The translations under genes were made by a program, and so were the position numbers. 64,000 nucleotides of DNA from JBAXTZ01 sp037129925 (GTDB taxonomy: Bacteria; Bacillota; Negativicutes; JBAXTZ01). Under the pieces are notes generated by a model that worked only from the letters and a program-made list of their open reading frames with translations, was not told the DNA's origin and made no database searches. Shown piece by piece: positions 44,001-51,121 of the stretch. Where the stretch lies: positions 1 to 64,000 of the forward strand of contig JBAXTZ010000002.1 of the NCBI GenBank assembly GCA_037129925.1, given 5' to 3'. The stretch's first letter is position 1, and each line of letters begins with the position of its first letter.

Positions 44001-46658
44001 ATAATGGCTGACAACGTCGAGCAACTAGAACTGCTGGGCAAAGATAATCTTAATGCCACCGGTAATGAACTGAATAACCGCATCGTCGGCAACGACGGTA
44101 ATAACATCATCGACGGCGGCGCGGGTATCGACACCATGCTCGGCGGCAAGGGGAATGATACCTATATCATCGACAACGGTTTTGACCGGGTGTTCGAAGC
44201 CGACAGCGAAGGCATCGATACAGTACAGGCCTCGATGTCCTATACGCTCGGCGCTAACTTCGAAAACCTGACCCTGATTGGAACCGATGCCATCAATGCG
44301 ACCGGTAACGAACTTAACAATATCCTCACCGGCAACGACGGCGACAACAAACTCGACGGTCAGATTGGCGCCGACACGATGGCAGGCGGCAAAGGCAACG
44401 ATATTTATTTCGTCGATAACGCTGGTGACAAAGTTGTTGAGAATGCCGGTGAAGGTACGGATACCATTATTTCGTCGGTTGATTATGTGCTGGCAAGCGA
44501 TGTTGAAAATCTGGTGCTTATTGGCGCCGCGAAAACTGCGTATGGTAATGGTTTTGATAACCAAATAATTGGTAATGAACTGGATAATAGAATTCTCGGA
44601 GGGAAAGGAGATGATCAGCTTTCAGGTGGTCTGGGAAAAGATCAGTATTATTTCAGTTATGATGGCAACGACACTATTTATGAGAAGTACGACGCGGTCC
44701 AAGGAAACGATGAAGACGCAATAATTTTTTTGGGAAACAAAATAGATAGTATTGTTTTTTATAGGACTATAACAGGCGATTTGATAATAACTTACAAGGA
44801 CAACTATGCATCTGCATCAAATTCGATAACAGTTAAAAATCATTTTTCTAACGCTGGCGCTCAGATTGAAAAAGTACAGTTTAACGACAGTACTTTTGTC
44901 GACAAAAAATTTATCGAGGCCAATTGTGTTTACGTGGAATCTTTTACAGGAACAAGCGGTAACGATAATTTGACAGGAACAGCGGGTAAAGATGTGTTGA
45001 TTGGACAAGACGGCGCGGATATCATGGACGGGAAAGAAGGCGTCGATGTGATGATCGGTGGTAAAGGTGATGACGTCTATTATGTCGATAACGTTGGTGA
45101 TTCTGTCGGTGAAAAAACAGACGAAGGTTACGACAAGGTGTTTTCGTCGGTTAGCTATTCGATTGGAAATGGGCTTGAAGACCTTGCGCTTACAGGAACG
45201 GATGATATTAATGGCACTGGCAATTTTCTTTCCAATATTATTACCGGAAATTCCGGGAAAAACATCATTGACGGTGGGGGAGGATATGGCGCTGATTCAC
45301 TGTTTGGCTTTGCTGGAAGCGATATTTTGATCGGCGGAGACGGCAACGACCATCTTGACGGCGGAACAGGCGATGATGAAATGCGCGGAAAAGCCGGAGA
45401 TGATACTTATGTAGTCGACAGCATAAATGATAAGATTATCGAAGTTGCCAACGAGGGGAATGACTTAGTTGAGACTTTAATAAGCTATTCATTAGCTGCA
45501 AACCTAGAGGGACTAAAGCTAACAGGGTTAGGGAATATCAATGGAACGGGGAATGAACTCGACAATTATATTAACGGCAATTCAGGCGACAACACAATTG
45601 ATGGCGGTATGGGTAACGACAATTTATACGGAAAAGAAGGAAACGATACTTTGATCGGCGGAGCCGCGCGCGACTGGTTGGACGGAGGCGCTGGTGAGGA
45701 TAAAATGTATGGCGGTTCCGGCAATGATTATTATCTTGTGGATAATACAGGCGATCTGGTTTTCGAAAATCAAAACGAAGGAACTGATACCGTCTTCTCG
45801 TCGGTTGATTATACACTTGGGAATAATTTGGAAAATCTTCAGATCAGTGGAGACGCAAGAGTCGCTATTGGCAACGAACTGGACAATATATTGACCGGAA
45901 ACAATTGCGGCAATATACTGGTTGGCGGAGCCGGAAATGATACTCTGATCGGTGGAGATGGAGCGGACGAGATGCGTGGCGGAACCGGGAGCGACACCTA
46001 TTGGGCGGATCGAAGCGATACCGTAATAGAAAAAGCGGGAGAGGGTTATGACATAGTCGTTGCTTCTGAAAATTATACGCTTACAGCCAATGTTGAGGAA
46101 CTTCAACTGACAGCAAATTTTAACGTTGACGGTACCGGAAACGAGCTTTCGAATATGATTTATGGTAATTATCATGACAATGTGATTGACGGACGCGACG
46201 GTGACGACAATCTTAGGGGGAACGAAGGGAATGACACACTCATTGGAGGGAAAGGACACGACCTTTTAGTGGGTGGAGCAGATAACGATACATATATTTT
46301 CAACATAGGCGATGGGCAGGATTCAGTTGCAGAATACTCAGGAACTAATGACCTTGCTAAATTTGGCGCTACTGATTTACAGTTGATGATTTCTAGAGTT
46401 AATGAAAATTTGATAATATCAACAGGGGGAACAACTGACAAAGTTGAGATATGGTATTGGTACCAAGGCGACGGCAACAAAATTGAGACAATCGAAGCCG
46501 GTAACGGAAAACGGTTATTATCAACGCAAATTGACAGCCTTATGGCGGCTATGGTTCAGCTGCAAGCACAAAAAGGCATGTCCTGGAATGAGTTGATTAG
46601 TTCTGCGCCGAATGAGACGCAGACGGTACTCAATCAGTTCTGGACGGAAAAGAAGTAA
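38013..46658 (+). CDS. Giant RTX protein: FrpC-like self-processing module, subtilisin-like protease, P domain, RTX repeats
   Basis: The 2881-residue protein has these regions: hydrophobic helical N-terminus (1-140); LysM-like segment (about 205-258); shared module (341-674) with Asp447-Pro448 in VDPLILDLNNDGV and EF-hand-like loops; first RTX block (674-860); cadherin-like domain (about 915-1020); S8 protease domain (about 1035-1360); P/proprotein-convertase domain (about 1370-1510); further RTX blocks (1582-1640, 1754-1790); then seven to eight repeats of about 80-110 residues (1939-2760) with GNDTY-VDN and NGTGNEL motifs. The tail has an RTX C-terminal segment. Protease residues seen are His1110, Asn1204 and Ser1287 in GTSFAAP; the expected Asp is Glu1062 (FEPGG). 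It lacks a signal peptide, as expected of a type I substrate for the nearby exporter. Confidence 0.88.
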   Translation: MAEERVSKIKWDEKIWGVFGALQDGFGEVLKKSINSGELDARLAKIGITAHCKVLGSAGDFISISSAIYSGDPDKIGDAIFSFVGSQITSPVAAAWFAAYASKNGIDPIIGGMVGGYVGSEAGAQFGSLTWQTLWNGIQSVEVTSEGGTNIFTRKQFQEVHMPGYKENYTIDMFKRDFGAVNSNNNNIFIENKNPSAPISPIDTNQYYVKYTVPANTPWSTIEAQWGAANVQGSERYDGTKYYTGSGYQVAEAGTTILIPCSRDYAKQQVNASGGINIAARIGAGGDFSWVASLSNNIEITGKFYADKTGIDPNNVQTGTVIDVVNNKDANIGCYDPKLGVTNQFEFHVDPLAGIKKTDVTDPNYWNGSLLNGGGYNGTANFEVNKDIFDANGKLSNYVNNLMAGNITGGVRPGNVNTSENFFGINYEITGNINSSSQQGKNISYVDPLILDLNNDGVHMSDFGSNPVFFDADNDGSLEQTGWVSAQDGVVVKDLNNNGIIDNISETMSEYFGGVAGTDGGTKPFKDGFAALKSLDSNGDNVFDNKDADWGKVKVWVDANHDGKTDAGELKSFEELNIKQINLANQAQSGEVRDGNEVLARGTYLTTDGKLQEALAANFLANPLGHKFEKSGTGTIIDTQGGNKIAAVKAYVAGDGGETVDVAVKGVNNATGGAGNDTLIGDATSNWLAGGAGSDTFNAGAGDDVLLIDAEDKQENIHGGAGMDTVIAIGDKGITLNMSAAEVEIFQGNRGDDVIVGGGSSSVFIAGGDGNDILIGGAANDAINGENDNDMIDGGAGNDILRGGRGRDTIYGGKGDDYIDGGQDDDALYGGAGNDVLRGAAGDDVIDGGDGTDILELSGNLSEYRILRTATGIWISDTVAGRDGTDFVKNVEKANFKDVSLVDIPSNTSDGLENPLPVKDIIKTDKDGKAFDHTTAHYISQAQLLQNDVDWQNDKLTITEVTDAVGGTVKLTEAGDILFTPDASFNGVMSFKYTVKDAKGNIAAQVISGAGDKATMRAAVYLKTPELPVDPLVTDQWYLNDANILPVWKDYTGKGIRIGQFEPGGSYATTKEIFDYRHYDLKNNVDADWLAGNTAGNIAGEGADGKFSNHATLVAGVMVAENNGQGGVGVAYDAKIGGHFIDAKTIGVDLAKMKNYDVVNNSWGITPSFAGSFLNDGSIVVPYAGAAIEGRGGLGTVIVTSGGNDCEQGGNANYSNATNIRTAIAIGAVNANADLSTLQVGDKPFSNPGANLLVSAPGSNITSTSRMITTDDGSTFGADNAVSQGTSFAAPIISGIVALMLQANPKLGYRDVQEILAVSARKFATNDNNEWHDNSTGNWNGGGMHYSDNYGFGMVDARAAVRLAETWTAQQTFANEVHVFTEAKNVNAAITDGNSITSSVTLANCDMRIEHVEVRVHLTHDRPGDLIIKLVRPDGTESILMNRPGVSAANSNGDTRFNNSDELNFVFTTTHDWGESPAGEWRLVVTDAATGKTGILKDWDITAYGKSGALTNDTYYYTDEYENLAGTPGHNATLNDTDGGNDTINIAALSKGAIVNISTGAATVAGKALTIQNPGTIENIVGGEGSDTLVGNAVNNVLAGGRGNDTLSGEGGNDALFGGKGNNILIGGSENDSFIIERNDNCCDTVADFAIGADKLVLSGFDKAILATMTVSQTGADTRLAFSNGQSILLKNITATSFGTTLANNLNVCVSAEGVTVNDILNSEAYAFGSEKTELISYDGLGQQLRFWGGGNTDIVFGTKKNDVLIGGTGDDIIHGGDGDDVIYLQGDNLMSRYKYTDEHGKERIENAGAYGEAGADRFVLKEGGGLQNAIWDFEIGKNGEVIDVVDLSEIPSATDFSQLSFSKLTCNEMIFTVVSIKTDPLRRSVALRNISQEALNEHHFIYRPGNTPGLTNVTGTDLDDNDTDSNGDRIIEKRLVGDAGGNVLDGKKGADIMEGRTGDDTYYVDNKNDKVIELANGGYDTVRTTISLTKEENGLIMADNVEQLELLGKDNLNATGNELNNRIVGNDGNNIIDGGAGIDTMLGGKGNDTYIIDNGFDRVFEADSEGIDTVQASMSYTLGANFENLTLIGTDAINATGNELNNILTGNDGDNKLDGQIGADTMAGGKGNDIYFVDNAGDKVVENAGEGTDTIISSVDYVLASDVENLVLIGAAKTAYGNGFDNQIIGNELDNRILGGKGDDQLSGGLGKDQYYFSYDGNDTIYEKYDAVQGNDEDAIIFLGNKIDSIVFYRTITGDLIITYKDNYASASNSITVKNHFSNAGAQIEKVQFNDSTFVDKKFIEANCVYVESFTGTSGNDNLTGTAGKDVLIGQDGADIMDGKEGVDVMIGGKGDDVYYVDNVGDSVGEKTDEGYDKVFSSVSYSIGNGLEDLALTGTDDINGTGNFLSNIITGNSGKNIIDGGGGYGADSLFGFAGSDILIGGDGNDHLDGGTGDDEMRGKAGDDTYVVDSINDKIIEVANEGNDLVETLISYSLAANLEGLKLTGLGNINGTGNELDNYINGNSGDNTIDGGMGNDNLYGKEGNDTLIGGAARDWLDGGAGEDKMYGGSGNDYYLVDNTGDLVFENQNEGTDTVFSSVDYTLGNNLENLQISGDARVAIGNELDNILTGNNCGNILVGGAGNDTLIGGDGADEMRGGTGSDTYWADRSDTVIEKAGEGYDIVVASENYTLTANVEELQLTANFNVDGTGNELSNMIYGNYHDNVIDGRDGDDNLRGNEGNDTLIGGKGHDLLVGGADNDTYIFNIGDGQDSVAEYSGTNDLAKFGATDLQLMISRVNENLIISTGGTTDKVEIWYWYQGDGNKIETIEAGNGKRLLSTQIDSLMAAMVQLQAQKGMSWNELISSAPNETQTVLNQFWTEKK
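39033..40035 (+). repeat. 1003-bp duplicated segment, copy 2
   Basis: This is the copy inside the giant RTX gene, offset by 2717 bases from copy 1. Here the frame continues through GGAGNDTLIGD into the RTX repeats, so this is the complete arrangement. Confidence 0.9.
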
Positions 46659-46692
46659 AGATTCGCGATCACAATTGATTAAACACTGATCA

Positions 46693-46731
46693 CTGCAATA
46701 TTTTTCTGCAATATTTATCTGCAATATTTTT
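46693..46731. repeat. Three tandem 13-bp repeats
   Basis: Units CTGCAATATTTTT, CTGCAATATTTAT and CTGCAATATTTTT follow each other without gaps, just upstream of the rplS promoter. They mark the right edge of the secretion island and could be protein-binding sites or a slipped-strand tract. Confidence 0.85.
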
Positions 46732-46732
46732 C

Positions 46733-46761
46733 TTGTCAAAATATTGGCAGTGTAATATAAT
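46733..46761 (+). promoter_or_regulatory. Promoter of rplS
   Basis: TTGTCA and a perfect TATAAT with 17-base spacing. The -35 box starts one base after the tandem repeats. Confidence 0.8.
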
Positions 46762-46767
46762 ACTATT

Positions 46768-46832
46768 GCTATATACGGATGGTCCTCTGGATGGGTGCGC
46801 CTGCCAAGAACATCTATGATGCAGGAGGCAAA
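46768..46832 (+). promoter_or_regulatory. Probable ribosomal protein L19 leader
   Basis: The 65-base leader can pair GCCTGC (just after the GGTGCG segment) with the GCAGGAGGC that contains the rplS ribosome-binding site, so folding would hide the start region. L19 leaders are known autoregulatory RNAs in Firmicutes. Membership in that class is inferred from position and pairing only. Confidence 0.4.
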
Positions 46833-47174
46833 ATGAATTTAATCGAATTGTTGGATCAAGAACAATTGCGTACCGACTTACCGGCGTTTCGCGCCGGAGA
46901 TACTTTGAAGGTAATGGTAAAAGTCGTCGAGGGAACGCGTGAGCGTTTGCAAGCGTTTGAAGGCGTGTGCATTAAACGGAATGGCGGCGGAATTCGTGAG
47001 ACATTTACTGTTCGCCGTGTTACCTATGGAATTGGCGTGGAACGTACATTTCCTACACATTCGCCGCGGGTTGAGCGCATTGAAGTTGTTCGTCGCGGTA
47101 TTGTCCGACGCGCGCGCTTGTACTATTTGCGTGAATTAACCGGTAAAGCCGCTCGTATTCGCGAAAAAAGATAA
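46833..47174 (+). CDS. rplS: Ribosomal protein L19
   Basis: The 113-residue protein has the L19 sequence pattern: FRAGDTLKVMVKVVEGTRER, EGVCIKRNGGGIRETFTVRR and the C-terminal RRAKLYYLR-type motif, here RRARLYYLRELTGKAARI. It sits at the 30S-50S interface. The ATG after GCAGGAGGC gives the family length; a start 18 codons upstream would remove the leader. In most Firmicutes trmD precedes rplS; here the RTX gene does. Confidence 0.97.
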   Translation: MNLIELLDQEQLRTDLPAFRAGDTLKVMVKVVEGTRERLQAFEGVCIKRNGGGIRETFTVRRVTYGIGVERTFPTHSPRVERIEVVRRGIVRRARLYYLRELTGKAARIREKR

Positions 47175-47182
47175 TTTGATTT

Positions 47183-47212
47183 GGAGCCGAAAGGCTCCTT
47201 TTCTTTTTTTTT
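47183..47212 (+). terminator. Intrinsic terminator of rplS
   Basis: GGAGCC-GAAA-GGCTCC, a tetraloop hairpin, followed by a long T-rich run. Confidence 0.9.
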
Positions 47213-47257
47213 GCGTCAATTTCTGTTATAATGACTAACCGTTATGCGGAGGAAAAT

Positions 47258-48022
47258 ATGATTTCGATCTTTAAGAATTTTTTCTCGCGCCAGAAAAAAT
47301 ATTCGGCAGCCGAGCTTGATTTAAACGCTCTGCCAAAGCATTTGGCAATTATTATGGACGGAAATGGACGCTGGGCAAATAAACGCGGTTTGCCACGGTC
47401 TTTTGGACATAAACAAGGCAGCGAAAACTTGCGGGATATTGTTCGCGCAGCCGGGAATATTGGCATCAAAATGCTGACGGTGTACGCTTTTTCAACTGAA
47501 AATTGGAAACGACCGGCAGAAGAAATTGATTATCTGATGCTGTTGCTTACACAATACTTAGACAACGAGTTACCTGAACTGGATAAAAACAATGTTCGCT
47601 TGCGATTTATCGGCGATACCTCAATATTTTCCGAGACGATCCGCAATAAAATCAGCTATGATGTAAACTTTCTTGCCAAAAACAGTGGAATGATTTTTAA
47701 TATTGCGCTCAATTATGGCGGGCGGGACGAGATTGTCCGTGCAACCAAAACAATTGCTGAGCGCGTAGTTGCCGGAGCGCTTTCAATTGATAAGATTGAT
47801 GAGCAAGTTTTTGCTGAAGCTACATATACTCCGGCTTTCCCGGATGTCGATTTATTAATTAGAACCAGTAAAGATATTCGGGTGAGTAATTTTCTGCTTT
47901 GGCAAATTGCTTATGCAGAAATGATTTTTGTGGATATTTTTTGGCCGGATTTTGTTCCGCAACGGTTGATGGAAGTTATTCTCGAGTTTCAAAATCGCAA
48001 TCGACGCTTTGGAGGTCTATGA
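47258..48022 (+). CDS. uppS: Undecaprenyl diphosphate synthase
   Basis: UppS condenses isopentenyl diphosphate units with farnesyl diphosphate to make the C55 carrier lipid for cell-wall synthesis. The 254-residue product has the cis-prenyltransferase signature IIMDGNGRWANKRGLPR, YAFSTENWKRP and LIRTSKDIRVSNFLLWQ. The ATG after GGAGG is used. It starts a run of lipid and isoprenoid genes (uppS-cdsA-dxr-rseP-ispG-proS), an order common in Firmicutes and other bacteria. Its stop overlaps the cdsA start as ATGA. Confidence 0.95.
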   Translation: MISIFKNFFSRQKKYSAAELDLNALPKHLAIIMDGNGRWANKRGLPRSFGHKQGSENLRDIVRAAGNIGIKMLTVYAFSTENWKRPAEEIDYLMLLLTQYLDNELPELDKNNVRLRFIGDTSIFSETIRNKISYDVNFLAKNSGMIFNIALNYGGRDEIVRATKTIAERVVAGALSIDKIDEQVFAEATYTPAFPDVDLLIRTSKDIRVSNFLLWQIAYAEMIFVDIFWPDFVPQRLMEVILEFQNRNRRFGGL

Positions 48023-48849
48023 TGTTGCTTACTAGAACACTAACTGCAATCGTGGGAATTGCCCTGGCGATTTTCATCATCAATTATGGCGGACTAGTTT
48101 TTATTATGGCGCTGACGGTGTTGGCATTAGTTGCCTGGATGGAATTGGCGCGAATGTTTCGAAAAGCCGGAGTAAAAATTTGCACCTCGCTTGGCTCGGT
48201 GCTGATTGTCTTGTCAATGGTATTTGCCCGTTACGCCAATAATACCGAGTACCAGTTCATTTTGTTTTTTGCCATTGTGTTTTTGTTGGCAAAGGTGGTA
48301 TTCACGAGCGGCAAATTTTCTATCGGTGACTGTGTTGCCACAGTGTTCGGCTTTTTTTATGTGTCTTTCTTATTTTCGCATTTTGTAGAATTGCGATTTA
48401 TTGATAATGAAACTATCTACAATTACAAATATTTTCAACTAAACCCCGGCACAGCGTACTTGTGGTTGGCATTAATCGGCACTTGGGCTAGCGATAGTTT
48501 TGCCTATTTTACCGGTCGGCTGTTTGGCAGGACTAAATTAAATGTAACAATTAGTCCGGGCAAAACTTGGGAAGGTGTAATTGGCGGTGGCATTGGAGCA
48601 ATAGCGGTCACTACTTTAGCAGTTTGGGGATTGGGATTGCCGCTATATTGTGGCGCGGTTATCGGTGCAATAGCTGCTGTTGTGGCGCCGTTAGGCGATC
48701 TTGCCGAATCAGCAATGAAGCGGTTCTGTAATGTCAAAGATTCAGGAAGTTTTTTTCCTGGTCATGGCGGCGTGTTGGATCGGTTTGATAGTTTATTGTT
48801 TGTAGTGCCGATGGTGTATTATTTTGTCGCGATAATCGTCATGGGATGA
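48019..48849 (+). CDS. cdsA: Phosphatidate cytidylyltransferase
   Basis: CdsA makes CDP-diacylglycerol from phosphatidate and CTP for phospholipid synthesis. The 276-residue integral membrane protein has about eight hydrophobic helices. The family signature appears as SPGKTWEGVIGGG and, near the end, KDSGSFFPGHGGVLDRFDSL. The ATG overlapping the uppS stop and preceded by GGAGG is chosen; the longer upstream frame lies wholly inside uppS. Confidence 0.94.
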   Translation: MMLLTRTLTAIVGIALAIFIINYGGLVFIMALTVLALVAWMELARMFRKAGVKICTSLGSVLIVLSMVFARYANNTEYQFILFFAIVFLLAKVVFTSGKFSIGDCVATVFGFFYVSFLFSHFVELRFIDNETIYNYKYFQLNPGTAYLWLALIGTWASDSFAYFTGRLFGRTKLNVTISPGKTWEGVIGGGIGAIAVTTLAVWGLGLPLYCGAVIGAIAAVVAPLGDLAESAMKRFCNVKDSGSFFPGHGGVLDRFDSLLFVVPMVYYFVAIIVMG

Positions 48850-48894
48850 ACGAGTAGTCAGGTAGATTTGAGAGGGAAAAATAGGTAGTATAAG

Positions 48895-50055
48895 ATGAAG
48901 AATATCGCTGTTTTAGGCAGTACCGGTTCGATTGGCACTCAAGCGCTGGATATCATTCGAAACAATGTCGAATTATTTTCTGTTAAAACGATGTCGGCGC
49001 ATTCCAATATCGATTTATTTGAAAAGCAAATTATTGAATTTCAGCCGGAATTAGCTGTATTAACCGATGAAGTCGCAGCGGCTAAATTGCGAGCGCGTTA
49101 CTCCGGAAAAACAAAAATCCTCGGTGGCTTATCCGGATTGTTAGCGGCTGCAACGCATAATACGGTTGATACTGTATTAACCGCGATGGTGGGGTTTGCC
49201 GGTCTGCGCCCGACTATTGCAGCCATTGAAGCCAAAAAAAATATCGCTTTGGCAAATAAAGAGACTTTGGTTGCCGCTGGCAGGATTGTAACCGTTGCTG
49301 CGCGGAATAATAATGTTTCAATAGTGCCTGTCGACAGCGAGCATAGCGCGATATTTCAAAGCTTAAACGGCGAAAATCGTAGTCAAATTAAACGCTTAAT
49401 AGTGACAGCATCAGGTGGTCCCTTTTTTGGAATGAGCGCCACTGAGTTGCAAGAAGTGACATTAGAGCGGGCGTTAAAACACCCCAATTGGGTGATGGGG
49501 GCCAAAATCACTATTGATTCAGCAACGCTTGCCAATAAAGGACTAGAAGTAATCGAAGCGCGGTGGTTGTTCGATGTGCCGCTCGATCGGGTTGATGTTG
49601 TCGTCCATCGTCAAAGCATTATTCATTCGATGGTAGAATTTGTCGATAACAGTATTATTGCCCAAATGGGGTTGCCGGATATGCGCTTACCGATTCAATA
49701 CGCGTTTACCTTTCCGGATCGCAGCAAAGCCCATTATCCGGCTACGGATTTATTAACGTTGAATGGACTGACTTTTGAGCGACCGGATATGGATAATTTT
49801 CGGTGTTTAAAATTGGCTTATCAAGCCGGAACCGCCGGCGGGGTAGCGCCCTGCGTGTTTAATGCCGCCAATGAAATTGCGGTTGCGGCTTTTGTCAATA
49901 AGCGTATCCGATTCATTGATATTCCGGCAGTTATTGAACAAACCCTTGCCAATATAGCGATTGCCGACGATGACGAATTGGATGTTATTTTTGCGGCTGA
50001 TGCCCAAGCGCGACAATTTGCAGAAAAATATATTACAGAGAATGATGGTGATTAA
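48895..50055 (+). CDS. dxr: 1-deoxy-D-xylulose-5-phosphate reductoisomerase
   Basis: Dxr converts DXP to MEP with NADPH, the committed step of the MEP isoprenoid pathway. The 386-residue protein has AVLGSTGSIGTQALDI at the nucleotide site, ALANKETLVAAG, PVDSEHSAIFQ with metal-binding acidic residues, TASGGPFFG and MDNFRCLKLAYQAG. Together with ispG two genes downstream it shows the organism uses the MEP route. The rseP start follows its stop codon without a gap. Confidence 0.96.
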   Translation: MKNIAVLGSTGSIGTQALDIIRNNVELFSVKTMSAHSNIDLFEKQIIEFQPELAVLTDEVAAAKLRARYSGKTKILGGLSGLLAAATHNTVDTVLTAMVGFAGLRPTIAAIEAKKNIALANKETLVAAGRIVTVAARNNNVSIVPVDSEHSAIFQSLNGENRSQIKRLIVTASGGPFFGMSATELQEVTLERALKHPNWVMGAKITIDSATLANKGLEVIEARWLFDVPLDRVDVVVHRQSIIHSMVEFVDNSIIAQMGLPDMRLPIQYAFTFPDRSKAHYPATDLLTLNGLTFERPDMDNFRCLKLAYQAGTAGGVAPCVFNAANEIAVAAFVNKRIRFIDIPAVIEQTLANIAIADDDELDVIFAADAQARQFAEKYITENDGD

Positions 50056-51087
50056 ATGTTTTCAACCGTTGCAGTAATACTGGTCTTTGGTATCCTAGTT
50101 TTTTTTCATGAACTGGGGCATTTTGTTACAGCGAAACTAACCGGAATGCAGGTTGATGAATTTGCAATTGGCTTCGGACCGAAGCTGATAAGCTTTACGC
50201 GTGGAGAAACCCGCTATTCGTTACGGCTAATTCCACTCGGCGGTTATAATAAAATCGCCGGAATGGACAGTGATGATAATGTTTCGGATCGTGGTTTTTG
50301 CACAAAACCGGCATGGGCGAAATTTTTGGTCATAATTACCGGCTCGCTAATGAATTTTGTGTTGCCGGTACTACTGTTGTTCGTTGCATTTTTTGCCTAT
50401 GGAATTCCTCAATTTCATGATCAACCAATGATTGGCGCTGTTGATGGACAAAAAGCCGCCTATCATGCCGGAATTAATGTTGGCGATAAAATTACCGCAG
50501 TCAACGGTAATAATGTTTCAACTTGGACCGCGTTCACTGAAACGCTAAAAACAAATGGTGTCAAGAGCGTGCATCTAACTGTCGAGCGAAATGGAAAACC
50601 GCTGGTAATTGATGTAGTGCCGCAATTTGATAGCAAAGCTGGTAAGCCAATCATCGGCGTATCGCCGAAAGTTGACGTAGAGTATCCGGGATTTGTAAAA
50701 TCAGCGCAGTTGGCAGTAACGACACCAATTGAAGTTGCCGGATTAATTTTGAGCGGATTTTATCAAATGATTACCGGGAAAGTTCCGGCTGATTTAGCCG
50801 GACCAATCGGAGTAATCGATATGACAAGTCAGGTAGCCAAAAGCGGAATGGCAGCCTTGTTACAGTTCACAGCCTTTCTGAGTATAAACTTAGGGATAAT
50901 AAATTTATTGCCGTTACCGGCGCTCGACGGTGGACATATTATTGTCATAATAATCGAAGCAATCCGGCGTAAACCGTTGCCCGGAGCGGTACTGAAAAAA
51001 ATTCAAATAATTGGTTTTGCATTGTTGATGACGTTATTTTTGTTTGCAACGATTCAAGATGTTGCGCGATTAAACATATTTAATTAG
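50056..51087 (+). CDS. rseP: Site-2 intramembrane zinc protease, RseP/RasP family
   Basis: The 343-residue protein has the site-2 protease zinc motif HELGH in FFHELGHFVTAKLTG near residue 20. A PDZ domain lies at about residues 110-200 (AGINVGDKITAVNGNNV). The second active-site motif is LPALDGGH near the C-terminus. It cleaves membrane-embedded substrates such as anti-sigma factors and signal peptide remnants. It starts immediately after the dxr stop, so translational coupling is likely. Confidence 0.95.
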   Translation: MFSTVAVILVFGILVFFHELGHFVTAKLTGMQVDEFAIGFGPKLISFTRGETRYSLRLIPLGGYNKIAGMDSDDNVSDRGFCTKPAWAKFLVIITGSLMNFVLPVLLLFVAFFAYGIPQFHDQPMIGAVDGQKAAYHAGINVGDKITAVNGNNVSTWTAFTETLKTNGVKSVHLTVERNGKPLVIDVVPQFDSKAGKPIIGVSPKVDVEYPGFVKSAQLAVTTPIEVAGLILSGFYQMITGKVPADLAGPIGVIDMTSQVAKSGMAALLQFTAFLSINLGIINLLPLPALDGGHIIVIIIEAIRRKPLPGAVLKKIQIIGFALLMTLFLFATIQDVARLNIFN

Positions 51088-51121
51088 GCGTTGACGTAAG
51101 AAGTAAGAGGTAAGAAGTAAG

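Noticed and set aside
43800..46300. CRISPR-like periodic repeats
   Set aside because: The periodicity is that of degenerate RTX protein repeats within one long frame; units vary and there are no identical direct repeats with unique spacers.
46659..46832. tRNA gene or phage attachment site at the right edge of the island
   Set aside because: The gap contains only tandem repeats, a promoter and the rplS leader. No cloverleaf and no matching direct repeat at the left edge were found.
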